64,000 nucleotides of DNA, taken from the NCBI GenBank assembly GCA_944322345.1, contig CALUOO010000004.1, forward strand, positions 1 through 64,000, in the 5' to 3' direction. The position numbers and the translations under genes are program-made. Positions within the stretch are counted from its first letter, which is position 1. Each line of letters opens with the position of its first letter. The DNA comes from an uncultured Bacteroides sp. (lineage in GTDB: Bacteria > Bacteroidota > Bacteroidia > Bacteroidales > Bacteroidaceae). Positions 36,264-45,249 of the stretch are shown piece by piece. The notes beneath the pieces were generated by a model. The model was not told the DNA's origin, made no database searches, and saw nothing but the letters and a program-made list of their open reading frames with translations.

Positions 36264-37163
36264 CTATCTTTTTTTCCGAAACACGTAAATCATCGAACTG
36301 CTACGGTCTTTCCGTGCCAATGCATTGAACCACGCAAGCGTCCCCACATACATTCCTTTCAGGAAACTGTGACGACAGCCACGATACTTCTCGCTCAGCA
36401 TAGAAACGTAGAACGCATCAAACGGCATCGGATGACGGGCAGCCATCACAAAACCATGACGCGATGCCAGCTGTTGGATAGTGGCTGGAGTGAAATGCCA
36501 AAGGTGACGCGGCACGTCGTAAGCCGCCCAATATTCGCCATAACGCTGAGCGTCGTACGAAGAACAGTTGGGGACAGCCACAATCAATACCCCCTTTTCT
36601 GTCAGCAGGCGATGGAGCGTTTCCCACGTCTCGTTCAACGGTTCCAGATGTTCCATCACATGCCACAGGGTTATCACATCGAAACGGTCTGCTTCATACT
36701 CCGACAGTGCCGATTCGGGCTTTACTTCCATACCAAAATGCCGGCGTGCAAATTCGCGTGCCTGTGCACTCTTTTCTATGGCCTCCACCTGCCATCCGCG
36801 ACGAGCCATCGTATCGGCAAAATAACCTGTTCCCGTCCCCAGATCGAGCAGACGCCCCTCCGTCCGGTATGCCTCGCGGACAACCAGCCGTGCCTTCCGT
36901 CCCAACATATAGGAACGTACATAGTGGTAAACGGTATTCGTCGCGCCCTTGCGCGTATCAGTGTGGGAAATGTAATCGGGAGTCTCGTAATACTTGCCTA
37001 TTTCTGCTGCAACCGGAACACCCTGCGTAAACAGAAAGCCACAATCCTCGCACGAATGCAGCTCAAACCGTTCGCCCGAAGCATAAAAATCCGTACACGT
37101 CATCACGCATTTCAGATGCGTACTTCCACACAGCGGACAAGCATTTATGATGAGTCTCTCCAT
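36264..37163 (-). CDS. Class I SAM-dependent methyltransferase with N-terminal zinc-ribbon-like motif
   Basis: A 299-residue protein. The N-terminus has CPLCGSTHLKC and CEDCGF, a four-Cys zinc-ribbon pattern. The methyltransferase core has LLDLGTGTGYFADTMA (motif I, about 108-123), VEAIEKS (motif II) and DVITLWHVMEHL (motif post I). This layout resembles UbiE/sugar-nucleotide-type methyltransferases found in Bacteroidetes; the substrate is unknown. I used the ATG at 37163 (MERLIINACPLCG); an in-frame ATG at 37292 lies upstream of the likely promoter. It is the first gene of the operon leading to ftsX and folK. Confidence 0.87.
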   Translation of the reverse strand: MERLIINACPLCGSTHLKCVMTCTDFYASGERFELHSCEDCGFLFTQGVPVAAEIGKYYETPDYISHTDTRKGATNTVYHYVRSYMLGRKARLVVREAYRTEGRLLDLGTGTGYFADTMARRGWQVEAIEKSAQAREFARRHFGMEVKPESALSEYEADRFDVITLWHVMEHLEPLNETWETLHRLLTEKGVLIVAVPNCSSYDAQRYGEYWAAYDVPRHLWHFTPATIQQLASRHGFVMAARHPMPFDAFYVSMLSEKYRGCRHSFLKGMYVGTLAWFNALARKDRSSSMIYVFRKKR

Positions 37164-37801
37164 TAATCTTTTATAAATTATGATGCCGGCTGGAACAAAC
37201 AGACAACACGACACCCGAATTTGGTGCAAAGGAACAAATAAAAAGCGATGATGCAACCTTTCATTAAGGACTTTTAATAGATTACAGCGCACAAGCAGAC
37301 CATCGGTTTACTCTCCTTCCCCGTTTTCTTCCCTCGCCTGCCCACCCGTCGCCAGACCCGTACGGAAAGAAATACAAGTCTGCACGAGATGCACACCAGA
37401 CTACCTTAATTATAATAGAATGCATACAGACTACCGGATGCAACCGCCATTCTGAGTCTAACGGTCAGCAGTCTTTTCCGACACGCTACTGCCCGGAAGC
37501 TATAAACACAGAAACAAAAACGTTGTTTTCACCCCATCTGCCCAAACCAGAGATTTGCTTTCACCGTAAATCCGGATTCATGCCTGCGAACAACAGAAAG
37601 TATCAATAAATACACATTCTATATTCAAATACTTTCTTTTTAACACAAAAAAACGAATAAAACAGTTCAAAATAGCAGGCAAAACAGGCAAAAAGCGTAA
37701 TCAAAATGAAAACTATTCAAAAAAAAATATATGTACTTTTGCGCCGTTTTTTATTCAGGATAAATCAAACCGTTAATTACAAACACTTAAACTAAGAAAA
37801 A
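37164..37801. other. 638-bp divergent intergenic region before the SusC gene
   Basis: No credible gene. It holds a weak minus -7-like box (TTCCTTTG at 37217-37224) for the methyltransferase operon, the SusC promoter box at 37734, and a direct repeat CAGACTACC at 37397-37405 and 37427-37435, exactly 30 bp apart, each preceded by GCAYA. The repeats could be regulator sites for the SusC/SusD operon. The stretch from about 37560 on is very A/T-rich. Confidence 0.55.
37734..37741 (+). promoter_or_regulatory. -7 box of the SusC/SusD operon
   Basis: TACTTTTG, 60 bp before the ATG at 37802. No clear -33 TTTG, which is common for regulated Sus promoters. Confidence 0.55.
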
Positions 37802-40800
37802 ATGGTAAAAAGAAAACTAATGTTACTATGCACTTTTCTATTCGTGGGAATAGGAATTGCAGTTGCCCAGACCAAGAAAGCGTCGGGTACTATCACAGCA
37901 GAAGAAGACGGGCTGCCCGTAGTAGGAGCTTCCGTATTAGTAAAAGGAACAGAAAAAGGAACAATCACCGATTTTGACGGAAAATTCAAATTAACCAACC
38001 TACCCAATGATGCTACTACACTTGTTATTTCTTATATAGGAATGGTGACTCAAGAAGTAGAACTGAAAGAGAATCTGACTATCGTACTTAAATCTGACGC
38101 CAAGCAGCTGGACGAAATCGTCGTAACAGCAATGGGTATTTCAAAAGAAAAGAAAGCACTGTCATACGCCGTACAGGACATTAAGGCCGAGAAACTGACA
38201 CAGGCGGCCAGCAGCAACCTGACCAGTGCACTGCAGGGTAAACTGGCTGGTGTCGACATCACTCCCTCGTCGGGTATGCCGGGTGCATCAAGCAACATGG
38301 TGATCCGTGGTGCACGTTCGTTCACCGGAGACAACAGCCCGCTGTACGTCATCGACGGTATGCCGATTGCATCTACCTCCGACCTCAACACCGACGTCAT
38401 GAACAACGGTAGTGTGGTAGGTTCTGACTATGCCAACCGTGCAGTCGACCTCGACCCGAACGACATCGAAAGTATCAACATCCTGAAGGGACAAGCCGCA
38501 TCAGCACTCTATGGTATGCGCGCCTCCAACGGTGTGGTAGTCATCACTACCAAAAGCGGGAAAAATGCAGAAAAGGGAAAACCACAGGTAAGCTTCAACA
38601 CCAACCTGTCGTTCGACAAAGTATCTACACTGCCCGATCTGCAGACCGAATATGCTCAGGGAAACAAAGGAGTATTCGATCCTTATTCCGGATTCAGCTG
38701 GGGACCGGTACTGTCTGAACTGCCCAACGATCCTACCTATGGTGGAAACGTAAGCAATGCCTATACTGCCGACGGACTACACAAGGGACAATACTACGTG
38801 CCGCAGCGCGCTGCTGCCGGACTCGACCCATGGGCTACACCCAGAGCCTACAACAACGCCAAAGACTTCTACAACACCGGTGTGACATGGAACAACTCGG
38901 TAAACGTGGCACAGGCGTTCGACAAAGGGAACTACTCCTTCTCGCTGGGAAACAGCAAGCAGAACGGTATCGTCCCATCAACCGGCATGGACCGTTACAA
39001 CGTGAAGCTGACAGGCGAAGCCAATCTGAGCAAAAACTTCACCACCGGATTCAGCGGAAACTTTGTAGCTTCCAAAATCACCAAGCAGGGAACCGGTAAC
39101 GACGGAGTGACAGCAACCGTATACACCGCACCTATCAGCTACGACATGGCTGGCATCCCCGCACACGTGCAAGGAGAGCCACATACGCAAAACACCTTCC
39201 GCGAATCATGGATTGACAATGCTTACTGGGCATGTGACAACAATGAGTTCATAGAACGTTCACAACGTTTCTTCGGAAATGCCTACCTGAAATATACCAC
39301 CGACTTCGGTACGGACAACCGTCACAAACTGGATATCAAATACCAGCTGGGAGACGATGCATATACAACCAACTATTCGGATACATACGGATACGGAACC
39401 ACAAGTTACTACAACGGTTTCTCACGTCAGTACTCGTTTACGGTCAACGAAATGAACTCACTGCTCACATTCACCTACAACTGGCGAATCAACGATGAGC
39501 TGGCATTCGACGCCCTGCTAGGTAACGAATTGGTCAACAAGCAGATCAGTGAACATCAGACCGAAGGTTATGCCTTCAACTTCCCCGGATGGAACCACAT
39601 GAACAATGCCTCTACTTATCTGGCCGACTACCAATACAGAAGAAAACGTACCATCGGTAACTTCGGAAGCCTCTCACTGGCATGGAAGAGCATGCTCTAT
39701 CTGAACGTAACAGGACGTAACGACATCGTTTCGTCTATGCCACGCAACAACCGTTCGTTCTTCTACCCCTCCGTATCGCTGGGATGGATCTTCACCGAGC
39801 TGGAGCCGCTGAAAAACGATGTACTGACCTACGGTAAGCTGCGTGCTTCGTATGCCGAAGTAGGTATGGCAGGCGACTATCTGCCCTCTTACTACTATAC
39901 ACCAAGCTACGGAGGCGGATTCTTCCAAGGAAACCCCATCACTTATCCGATGAACGGTGTCATGTCATACAATCCATACTATGTAGTCTATGATCCGAAC
40001 CTGAAGCCACAGAACACCAAATCGTATGAAATAGGTGCCGACCTGACTTTCTGGAACGGACTGGTAACAATCAACTATACCTACGCACGCCAGAACGTAA
40101 AAGACCAGATATTCGAAGTGCCTCTGTCCGGTTCTACAGGTGCACAAAGCATGATGATGAACGGTGGTAAAATCCACACAGACTCTCATGAGCTGACGCT
40201 GGGCATCTCGCCTGTCAACCAGAAGAACTTCAAGCTCGACTTCGCCTTCAACTTCTCGAAGCTGAACAACTATGTTGACGAGCTGGCTCCGGGCGTAGAA
40301 AGCATCATGCTGGGAGGATTCGTTACTCCGCAGGTACGTGCCGGAATCGGCGACAAGTTCCCGGTAATCTACGGTATCTCTTACCTGAGAAACGAAGAGG
40401 GAAAAATCATCGTCGACAAGAACGGTATGCCGCAGGCTGGAGCTCCCGACGTGATCGGTCATGTATCGCCTGACTTCCGTCTGGGCTTCAACACCAACAT
40501 CGAGCTCTACAAGTTCCGTCTGTCTGCCGTATTCGACTGGAAACAGGGAGGACAGATGTATCACGGAACAGCCGGCGAACTGAACTACTACGGTGTCAGC
40601 CAACTCTCGGCAGACTACCGTAAGAAAGACTTCATCGTACAGAACGCAGTGAAGGAAGTGGGTACAGACAGCAACGGAAATCCGGTCTATGCACCAAACG
40701 ACATTGTCATCTCCAAAGAAGATGCAGAGAAATACTTCTCCGTATGCAGAACCATCGACGAGTCGTACATCTACGACAATTCGTTCCTGAAACTGAGAGA

Positions 40801-41005
40801 AATCTCACTGGCCTATCCGGTCTACAAGGCAAAGAACCTGTCAGTAGACGTCAATGTGTTTGCCCGCAACATCATCCTGTGGTCGGAACTGAAAGGATTC
40901 GACCCGGAAGCTACACAGGGTAACAACAACATGGCAGGAGCTTTCGAACGCTTCTCACTGCCGGGAACTTCAAGCTACGGATTTGGACTTAACCTGAAAT
41001 TCTAA
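37802..41005 (+). CDS. SusC/RagA-type TonB-dependent outer-membrane transporter
   Basis: A 1067-residue outer-membrane transporter. Order: signal peptide (to about 22, IGIAVAQ), carboxypeptidase-regulatory-like domain (about 28-105; TDFDGKFKL), TonB-plug domain starting at DEIVVTAMG (about 103), then the beta-barrel ending in FGLNLKF with terminal Phe. SusC proteins import glycans, peptides or other nutrients with TonB energy, through a barrel lidded by SusD. No glycoside hydrolase, anti-sigma or hybrid two-component gene adjoins, so the substrate cannot be inferred from context. The SusD partner begins 19 bp downstream. Confidence 0.95.
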   Translation: MVKRKLMLLCTFLFVGIGIAVAQTKKASGTITAEEDGLPVVGASVLVKGTEKGTITDFDGKFKLTNLPNDATTLVISYIGMVTQEVELKENLTIVLKSDAKQLDEIVVTAMGISKEKKALSYAVQDIKAEKLTQAASSNLTSALQGKLAGVDITPSSGMPGASSNMVIRGARSFTGDNSPLYVIDGMPIASTSDLNTDVMNNGSVVGSDYANRAVDLDPNDIESINILKGQAASALYGMRASNGVVVITTKSGKNAEKGKPQVSFNTNLSFDKVSTLPDLQTEYAQGNKGVFDPYSGFSWGPVLSELPNDPTYGGNVSNAYTADGLHKGQYYVPQRAAAGLDPWATPRAYNNAKDFYNTGVTWNNSVNVAQAFDKGNYSFSLGNSKQNGIVPSTGMDRYNVKLTGEANLSKNFTTGFSGNFVASKITKQGTGNDGVTATVYTAPISYDMAGIPAHVQGEPHTQNTFRESWIDNAYWACDNNEFIERSQRFFGNAYLKYTTDFGTDNRHKLDIKYQLGDDAYTTNYSDTYGYGTTSYYNGFSRQYSFTVNEMNSLLTFTYNWRINDELAFDALLGNELVNKQISEHQTEGYAFNFPGWNHMNNASTYLADYQYRRKRTIGNFGSLSLAWKSMLYLNVTGRNDIVSSMPRNNRSFFYPSVSLGWIFTELEPLKNDVLTYGKLRASYAEVGMAGDYLPSYYYTPSYGGGFFQGNPITYPMNGVMSYNPYYVVYDPNLKPQNTKSYEIGADLTFWNGLVTINYTYARQNVKDQIFEVPLSGSTGAQSMMMNGGKIHTDSHELTLGISPVNQKNFKLDFAFNFSKLNNYVDELAPGVESIMLGGFVTPQVRAGIGDKFPVIYGISYLRNEEGKIIVDKNGMPQAGAPDVIGHVSPDFRLGFNTNIELYKFRLSAVFDWKQGGQMYHGTAGELNYYGVSQLSADYRKKDFIVQNAVKEVGTDSNGNPVYAPNDIVISKEDAEKYFSVCRTIDESYIYDNSFLKLREISLAYPVYKAKNLSVDVNVFARNIILWSELKGFDPEATQGNNNMAGAFERFSLPGTSSYGFGLNLKF

Positions 41006-41024
41006 CTTTAACTATTAAGAAATT

Positions 41025-42608
41025 ATGAAAATGTTATCAACTACATACAAACTGACACTGGCTGCCGCTGCCGCAGCCCTGTTCGGAAGCTGTTCCGAAG
41101 ACATTATGGACAGAATCAACAACGACGGCAACCATGCACACGAGGTGGAAGCCAAATTCATGATGCCCGACCTGGTTGCCAGCACGGCATTCTACAACAT
41201 TGGATCCGACCTGACTTACTATCCCTCTACCTACATTGAATACGAAGTGGGAGTGGAAGGACAGATGCACAACGCCGAAACCCGTAACGGAGAGCCCAGT
41301 GCATCCAGTACCACAGACAACACATGGAAAAATCAGTATAACAGCCTGAAGAATGCGCGCATCATCATCAGCCAGTGTGCTCCGGGAAAACTGGACGAGG
41401 AAAACGACGTGACAAAAGGTATGGCAGAAGTAATGGCAGCCTACAACGGCGCACTGCTTACCGATGCTTACGGAAATACTCCTTACTCGCAGGCAGCACT
41501 GACCGACGAAAACGGACTGCCCGTCTATCTGACTCCGAAAATAGACACACAAGAGTCTATCTATGAAGATGTACTTACACTGCTTGACGACGCCATCGAC
41601 GACCTGAAGAAGAGCGACAGAAGCCCTGTTGGCAGCTACGACCTGCTTTACGAAGGAGATGCCGACAAGTGGATCAAGTTTGCCTATGGTCTGAAAGCAC
41701 GCTACACGATGCATCTGCTCCACCGTTCGGCAAACCAGCAAGCCGACCTGCAGAATGTATTGAGCTACATCGAGCAGTCGTTCCAGTCGGCCGACGAACA
41801 GGCAGCTTTCAGCATCTACGACGGAGCTACTCAGCAGAATCCGCTGTATGCTTACTTCGACGCACGTTCGGGACTGGCCTGCAGCCAAAGTCTGGTCAAC
41901 AAATTGAGCGAGCGCAACGACCCGCGTCTGAGCCGTGTGTTCCTTTCACCGTCCGACCAGAACGGTGTACGCCATCAGGTGACAGACAAAAACGATCCGA
42001 ACCTGAAAGCTGCTCCCAACGGAGAGGCTGAACAGAGTACTACCAAATATGCCGTTTCAGCATTCATGTATGCAGGTTCGGCGCCCACACTGTTGCTGAG
42101 CTACCACGAACTGCTGTTCATTAAAGCCGAAGCACTGCAACGCCTGAACGATCCGTCTGCCGAAGATGCACTGAAAGCAGCCGTAGCAGCAGGTATCGCC
42201 AACGCAGAAAACAGCGTGAAATCGGCAATCAAGGTAGCAGGAAGCAGCGTAGATATCACTGCCAACGAAATGACTCAGGCAGTGGCCGAAGCATACTTCG
42301 ACAACAACGTGCAACCCCTGTATGCACAAGATCCGCTGAAAGAGATCATGATACAAAAATACTTTGCCCTCTGGGGAGCTTCGGGTGAAGCATTCGAGTC
42401 ATACAACGACATACGCCGTTTCAACGCCATGAACAACGGCACCGACATGTATGCACTGGAAAATCCGCTGAATGCCGACGGAAAATTCCCGTTGCGTCTG
42501 CCATACGGCAACAGCGACGTCAGCGCCAACCCCGAAGTGAAGAAAGCCTACGGCAACGGTCAGTACGTCTATACCGAAAACGTTTGGTGGGCAGGCGGTA
42601 GCCGCTAA
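41025..42608 (+). CDS. SusD/RagB-type outer-membrane lipoprotein
   Basis: A 527-residue lipoprotein (Cys23, LFGSC) that forms the substrate-binding lid of the upstream SusC transporter. The sequence is of the SusD-like_2 kind as I recall it (KNARIIISQC, MAAYNGALLTDAYGNTPYSQA near 140-160, and the C-terminal YNDIRRFNAMNNG). Helical TPR-like repeats in the middle are typical. A terminator follows at 42648. The pair is the only transport operon of this kind in the window. Confidence 0.93.
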   Translation: MKMLSTTYKLTLAAAAAALFGSCSEDIMDRINNDGNHAHEVEAKFMMPDLVASTAFYNIGSDLTYYPSTYIEYEVGVEGQMHNAETRNGEPSASSTTDNTWKNQYNSLKNARIIISQCAPGKLDEENDVTKGMAEVMAAYNGALLTDAYGNTPYSQAALTDENGLPVYLTPKIDTQESIYEDVLTLLDDAIDDLKKSDRSPVGSYDLLYEGDADKWIKFAYGLKARYTMHLLHRSANQQADLQNVLSYIEQSFQSADEQAAFSIYDGATQQNPLYAYFDARSGLACSQSLVNKLSERNDPRLSRVFLSPSDQNGVRHQVTDKNDPNLKAAPNGEAEQSTTKYAVSAFMYAGSAPTLLLSYHELLFIKAEALQRLNDPSAEDALKAAVAAGIANAENSVKSAIKVAGSSVDITANEMTQAVAEAYFDNNVQPLYAQDPLKEIMIQKYFALWGASGEAFESYNDIRRFNAMNNGTDMYALENPLNADGKFPLRLPYGNSDVSANPEVKKAYGNGQYVYTENVWWAGGSR

Positions 42609-42647
42609 CCGGACGCATCAACAACACACACACTACATTTCCCTGTC

Positions 42648-42690
42648 TCCCCCATTCCGGACGTAATTGCCGGGATGGGGGACTTTTTTT
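42648..42690 (+). terminator. Terminator of the SusC/SusD operon
   Basis: A 13-bp stem with one mismatch (TCCCCCATTCCGG / CCGGGATGGGGGA) followed by a run of seven T. Confidence 0.87.
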
Positions 42691-42713
42691 GAGAATAAAC
42701 AAGGCTTCCGACA

Positions 42714-42823
42714 GGCAACCTTTCCCCTCGCGTCAGCTAACCTTTGCCAACAGATTGGGTAACCTTTGCTGACATGTCAGCTAACCTTTCCCAACACGTC
42801 AGCTAACCTTTGCTGACAAACCG
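42714..42823 (-). repeat. 22-bp tandem repeat array, locus 3 (SusD-miaB), five units
   Basis: Exactly 110 bp, five units of 22 bp at 42714, 42736, 42758, 42780 and 42802. On the plus strand each starts GCTAACCTTT (GGCAACC or GGTAACC in units 1 and 3), the reverse complement of the units at locus 1. All face one way. It lies between convergent genes, flanked by terminators on both sides. Confidence 0.93.
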
Positions 42824-42880
42824 CCTCCCTACAAAGAAAAGGGAGACTGATTATCTACTGATACACAGGATATTATAAAA

Positions 42881-42915
42881 AGAAAGTCCGGCAGCTTTCG
42901 GAAAGCTGCCGGACT
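42881..42915 (-). terminator. Terminator of miaB
   Basis: AGTCCGGCAGCTTTC pairs with GAAAGCTGCCGGACT, a 15-bp perfect stem; the leftward transcript ends in a TTTCTTTTT run. Confidence 0.88.
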
Positions 42916-42954
42916 GACGTCTACATACCGATAGATATATCTTCTGATACTTGT

Positions 42955-44334
42955 TTATTGAGGAAACACCTCTTCTCCTTTCAAGGTAGCCGAACTTGCC
43001 TCAGTGATGCGCACATTGACAAAATCACCGATGCGGTGCGTACCACGGTCGAACACCACTACCCGGTTCTGCTCTGTCCGTCCGAAAAGCTGGTCGCGCG
43101 AACGTTTGGACACTCCCTCCACCAACACTTCATAAGTCTTGCCGATGCAACGCTGGTTCGCTTCAGCCGAAAGACGGTTCTGCAAAGCGATAATTTCGTT
43201 CAGACGGCGTATCTTCACCTCTTCGGGCACATTGTCCTCCAGATGCTTGGAAGCATACGTGCCGGGACGCTCGGAATACTTGAACATAAAGGCAGCGTCG
43301 TAGCCACACTCCTCCATCAGCGAAAGTGACATCCGGTGGTCTTCCTCCGTCTCCGAATGGAAACCAGAGAAGATGTCGGTAGAAAGCCCGCAGTCGGGGA
43401 TAATCCGCCGGATGGCGGCAACCCGCTCCAGATACCACTCGCGGGTATACTTACGGTTCATCAGCTTCAGGATACGCGAGCTTCCGCTCTGCACAGGCAG
43501 ATGGATATGCTTGCAGACGTTGGGCACTTGGGCGATGACCTCCAGTGTCTCGTCGCTCATGTCCTTCGGATGCGAAGTGGTAAAGCGTATCCGTACTCCC
43601 GGAGCAGCCTCGGCAACCGTGCGCAGCAGCATGGGGAATGTCACCGTCTCACCCGTCGGACGTTCGAAACGGTAAGAGTTTACGTTCTGCCCCAACAGGG
43701 TGATTTCCTTATAGCCTTTCGCCATCAGATCTGCCACCTCGTTCAGGATGCTCTCCACATTGCGGCTACGCTCCCGTCCACGCGTGTAAGGAACGATGCA
43801 ATAGGTACAGAAGTTATTGCACCCGCGCATGATGGACACAAAACCGGAAATGTGGTTACCGCAGATACGCGAAGGAATCACGTCGCGATACGTCTCGGTA
43901 GTCGAAAGTTCCACGTTGATAGCTTTCTCGCCTGCCTCTACAGAAGCAATCAGTTCGGGCAGCGTCAGATAAGCGTCAGGTCCTGCCACCAGGTCTACAT
44001 GGTGTCGGGTAATAAGTTCGTCCTTCACCCGTTCTGCCATACATCCCAGCACACCTACTATCAGGTGTTTCTTTTTCTTTCGCAACGAATGGAAAAACTC
44101 CAGCCGGTTCAGAATCTTCTGCTCCGCATTGTCGCGGATGGAACAGGTGTTCATAAACACAGCGTCCGCCTCGTCCAGCGTATCCACAGTGGAATATCCC
44201 GCCATCTTCATCACCGAAGCAATCACTTCACTATCTGCCACATTCATCTGGCAGCCATACGTCTCAATAAACAACTTCTTGTTGTTCTCGTCAGCAGTTA
44301 CGGATTTAAAGTCCGTTCCCGTCAATTCATTCAT
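42955..44334 (-). CDS. miaB: tRNA-2-methylthio-N6-isopentenyladenosine synthase
   Basis: A 459-residue radical SAM methylthiotransferase acting on A37 of tRNAs. The N-terminal UPF0004 domain has its three cluster Cys (ETYGCQMN, NTCSIRD, LGCMAERV); the radical SAM motif is GCNNFCTYC (CxxxCxxC, about 170-178), followed by PYTRGRERSR. The TRAM domain closes the protein (VEGVSKRSRDQLFGRTEQN). Full length. A -7 box (TATCTTTG) lies about 30 bp upstream on the minus strand. Confidence 0.96.
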   Translation of the reverse strand: MNELTGTDFKSVTADENNKKLFIETYGCQMNVADSEVIASVMKMAGYSTVDTLDEADAVFMNTCSIRDNAEQKILNRLEFFHSLRKKKKHLIVGVLGCMAERVKDELITRHHVDLVAGPDAYLTLPELIASVEAGEKAINVELSTTETYRDVIPSRICGNHISGFVSIMRGCNNFCTYCIVPYTRGRERSRNVESILNEVADLMAKGYKEITLLGQNVNSYRFERPTGETVTFPMLLRTVAEAAPGVRIRFTTSHPKDMSDETLEVIAQVPNVCKHIHLPVQSGSSRILKLMNRKYTREWYLERVAAIRRIIPDCGLSTDIFSGFHSETEEDHRMSLSLMEECGYDAAFMFKYSERPGTYASKHLEDNVPEEVKIRRLNEIIALQNRLSAEANQRCIGKTYEVLVEGVSKRSRDQLFGRTEQNRVVVFDRGTHRIGDFVNVRITEASSATLKGEEVFPQ

Positions 44335-44363
44335 AATCAGTATTATTTTTAAAAATCCGGTTG

Positions 44364-44371
44364 CAAAGATA
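44364..44371 (-). promoter_or_regulatory. -7 box of miaB
   Basis: TATCTTTG on the minus strand, 30 bp before the ATG at 44334; no clear -33 box. Confidence 0.55.
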
Positions 44372-44486
44372 CGGCTTCGGCTTCATTAATCTGCGATAAA
44401 ATGACACAAATTTCACACAAAGACCTGCTATTCAGTAAGTATAGTCGTAATTTATGTTAATGATTTGAACATTTCTTTCGCCTATA

Positions 44487-44608
44487 CTTGACAGGGTTAA
44501 TTTTATTTTCCACTTTTGTACAGTGAAAGAAACATTAGATTTTTTCATAGTTAAGGTTTAGGTTAAAAAAATTAAGGGGAGCTGTGAAGCTGCCCTTTTT
44601 TCATCCCC
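44487..44608 (+). ncRNA. Candidate small RNA or leader: promoter-like boxes followed by a terminator, no ORF
   Basis: CTTG (44487-44490), 20 nt, then CACTTTTG (44511-44518), each one mismatch from the -33/-7 consensus. About 60 nt later a terminator follows: AAGGGGAGCT-GTGA-AGCTGCCCTT with T6. The predicted transcript, about 44525-44606, is about 80 nt and has no ATG frame of any size. It may be an sRNA, or a remnant leader of the gene at 44763. The surrounding 44335-44762 region has no other gene. Confidence 0.4.
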
Positions 44609-44637
44609 CAATTCACTGTTTACTCAGATTTTATACT

Positions 44638-44645
44638 TATCTTTG
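44638..44645 (+). promoter_or_regulatory. -7 box of the small membrane protein/CoA-transferase transcript
   Basis: TATCTTTG, about 118 bp before the ATG at 44763; it gives a leader of over 100 nt. Confidence 0.5.
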
Positions 44646-44762
44646 GCACAAAACAAACGATATAAGATAAGTATTCGTTCACCCGGTTTTCAAGTCCTCC
44701 ACATCGTACCGGACTTAAAGACACAGGAACTTATCAACCAAGAAACTTATATATTTAGCATT

Positions 44763-45185
44763 ATGGATAGTACTCTATTAATCTTTCTTCTGATAGCAGC
44801 AGGTCTTGGTGCAAAAATATTCAAGGCACTACGGGAGATACAGGCAGACGAACAAGCCCAGCAACCCGATTCCGACAACAGTAAACCGGCCAGACGGGAA
44901 GTTATCCTGCCCGAACCATGGCACACCATGACACCGCCGAAAGAAGTACTGAAACCCACAGACGAGACCTCCCGGCGCAAAGAAAGAAAAAAAGAGAAAC
45001 GCCAGAATGCTACCCCTGCCTTCGAAAACAAGGAACCCATGCGGGTAACATCGTCCATGCAAAGCACCCCACACAATGCCACTGCTCCCGAATCTTCGCC
45101 CACAGCAGAAGACTTCACTATCCACTCGGCAGAAGAAGCACGGCGTGCCATCATCTGGGGAGAAATCCTGCAACGCAAGTACTGA
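44763..45185 (+). CDS. Single-pass membrane protein with charged cytoplasmic tail, unknown
   Basis: A 140-residue protein with one N-terminal hydrophobic segment (MDSTLLIFLLIAAGLGAKIF) and a long hydrophilic, Lys/Pro/Thr-rich tail that is probably disordered (RRKERKKEKRQNATPAF). It ends with a better-ordered helical patch (HSAEEARRAIIWGEILQRKY). I do not recognise the family; Bacteroidetes genomes carry small proteins of this style next to metabolic genes. I preferred the ATG at 44763 over one at 44643, which lies inside the promoter box. It precedes the CoA-transferase by 64 bp. Confidence 0.68.
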   Translation: MDSTLLIFLLIAAGLGAKIFKALREIQADEQAQQPDSDNSKPARREVILPEPWHTMTPPKEVLKPTDETSRRKERKKEKRQNATPAFENKEPMRVTSSMQSTPHNATAPESSPTAEDFTIHSAEEARRAIIWGEILQRKY

Positions 45186-45249
45186 CCTGACAAGAAACAA
45201 AAAGAGAGTAAACCATATTGATAATCTAACACGAAATCATACTATTTTT

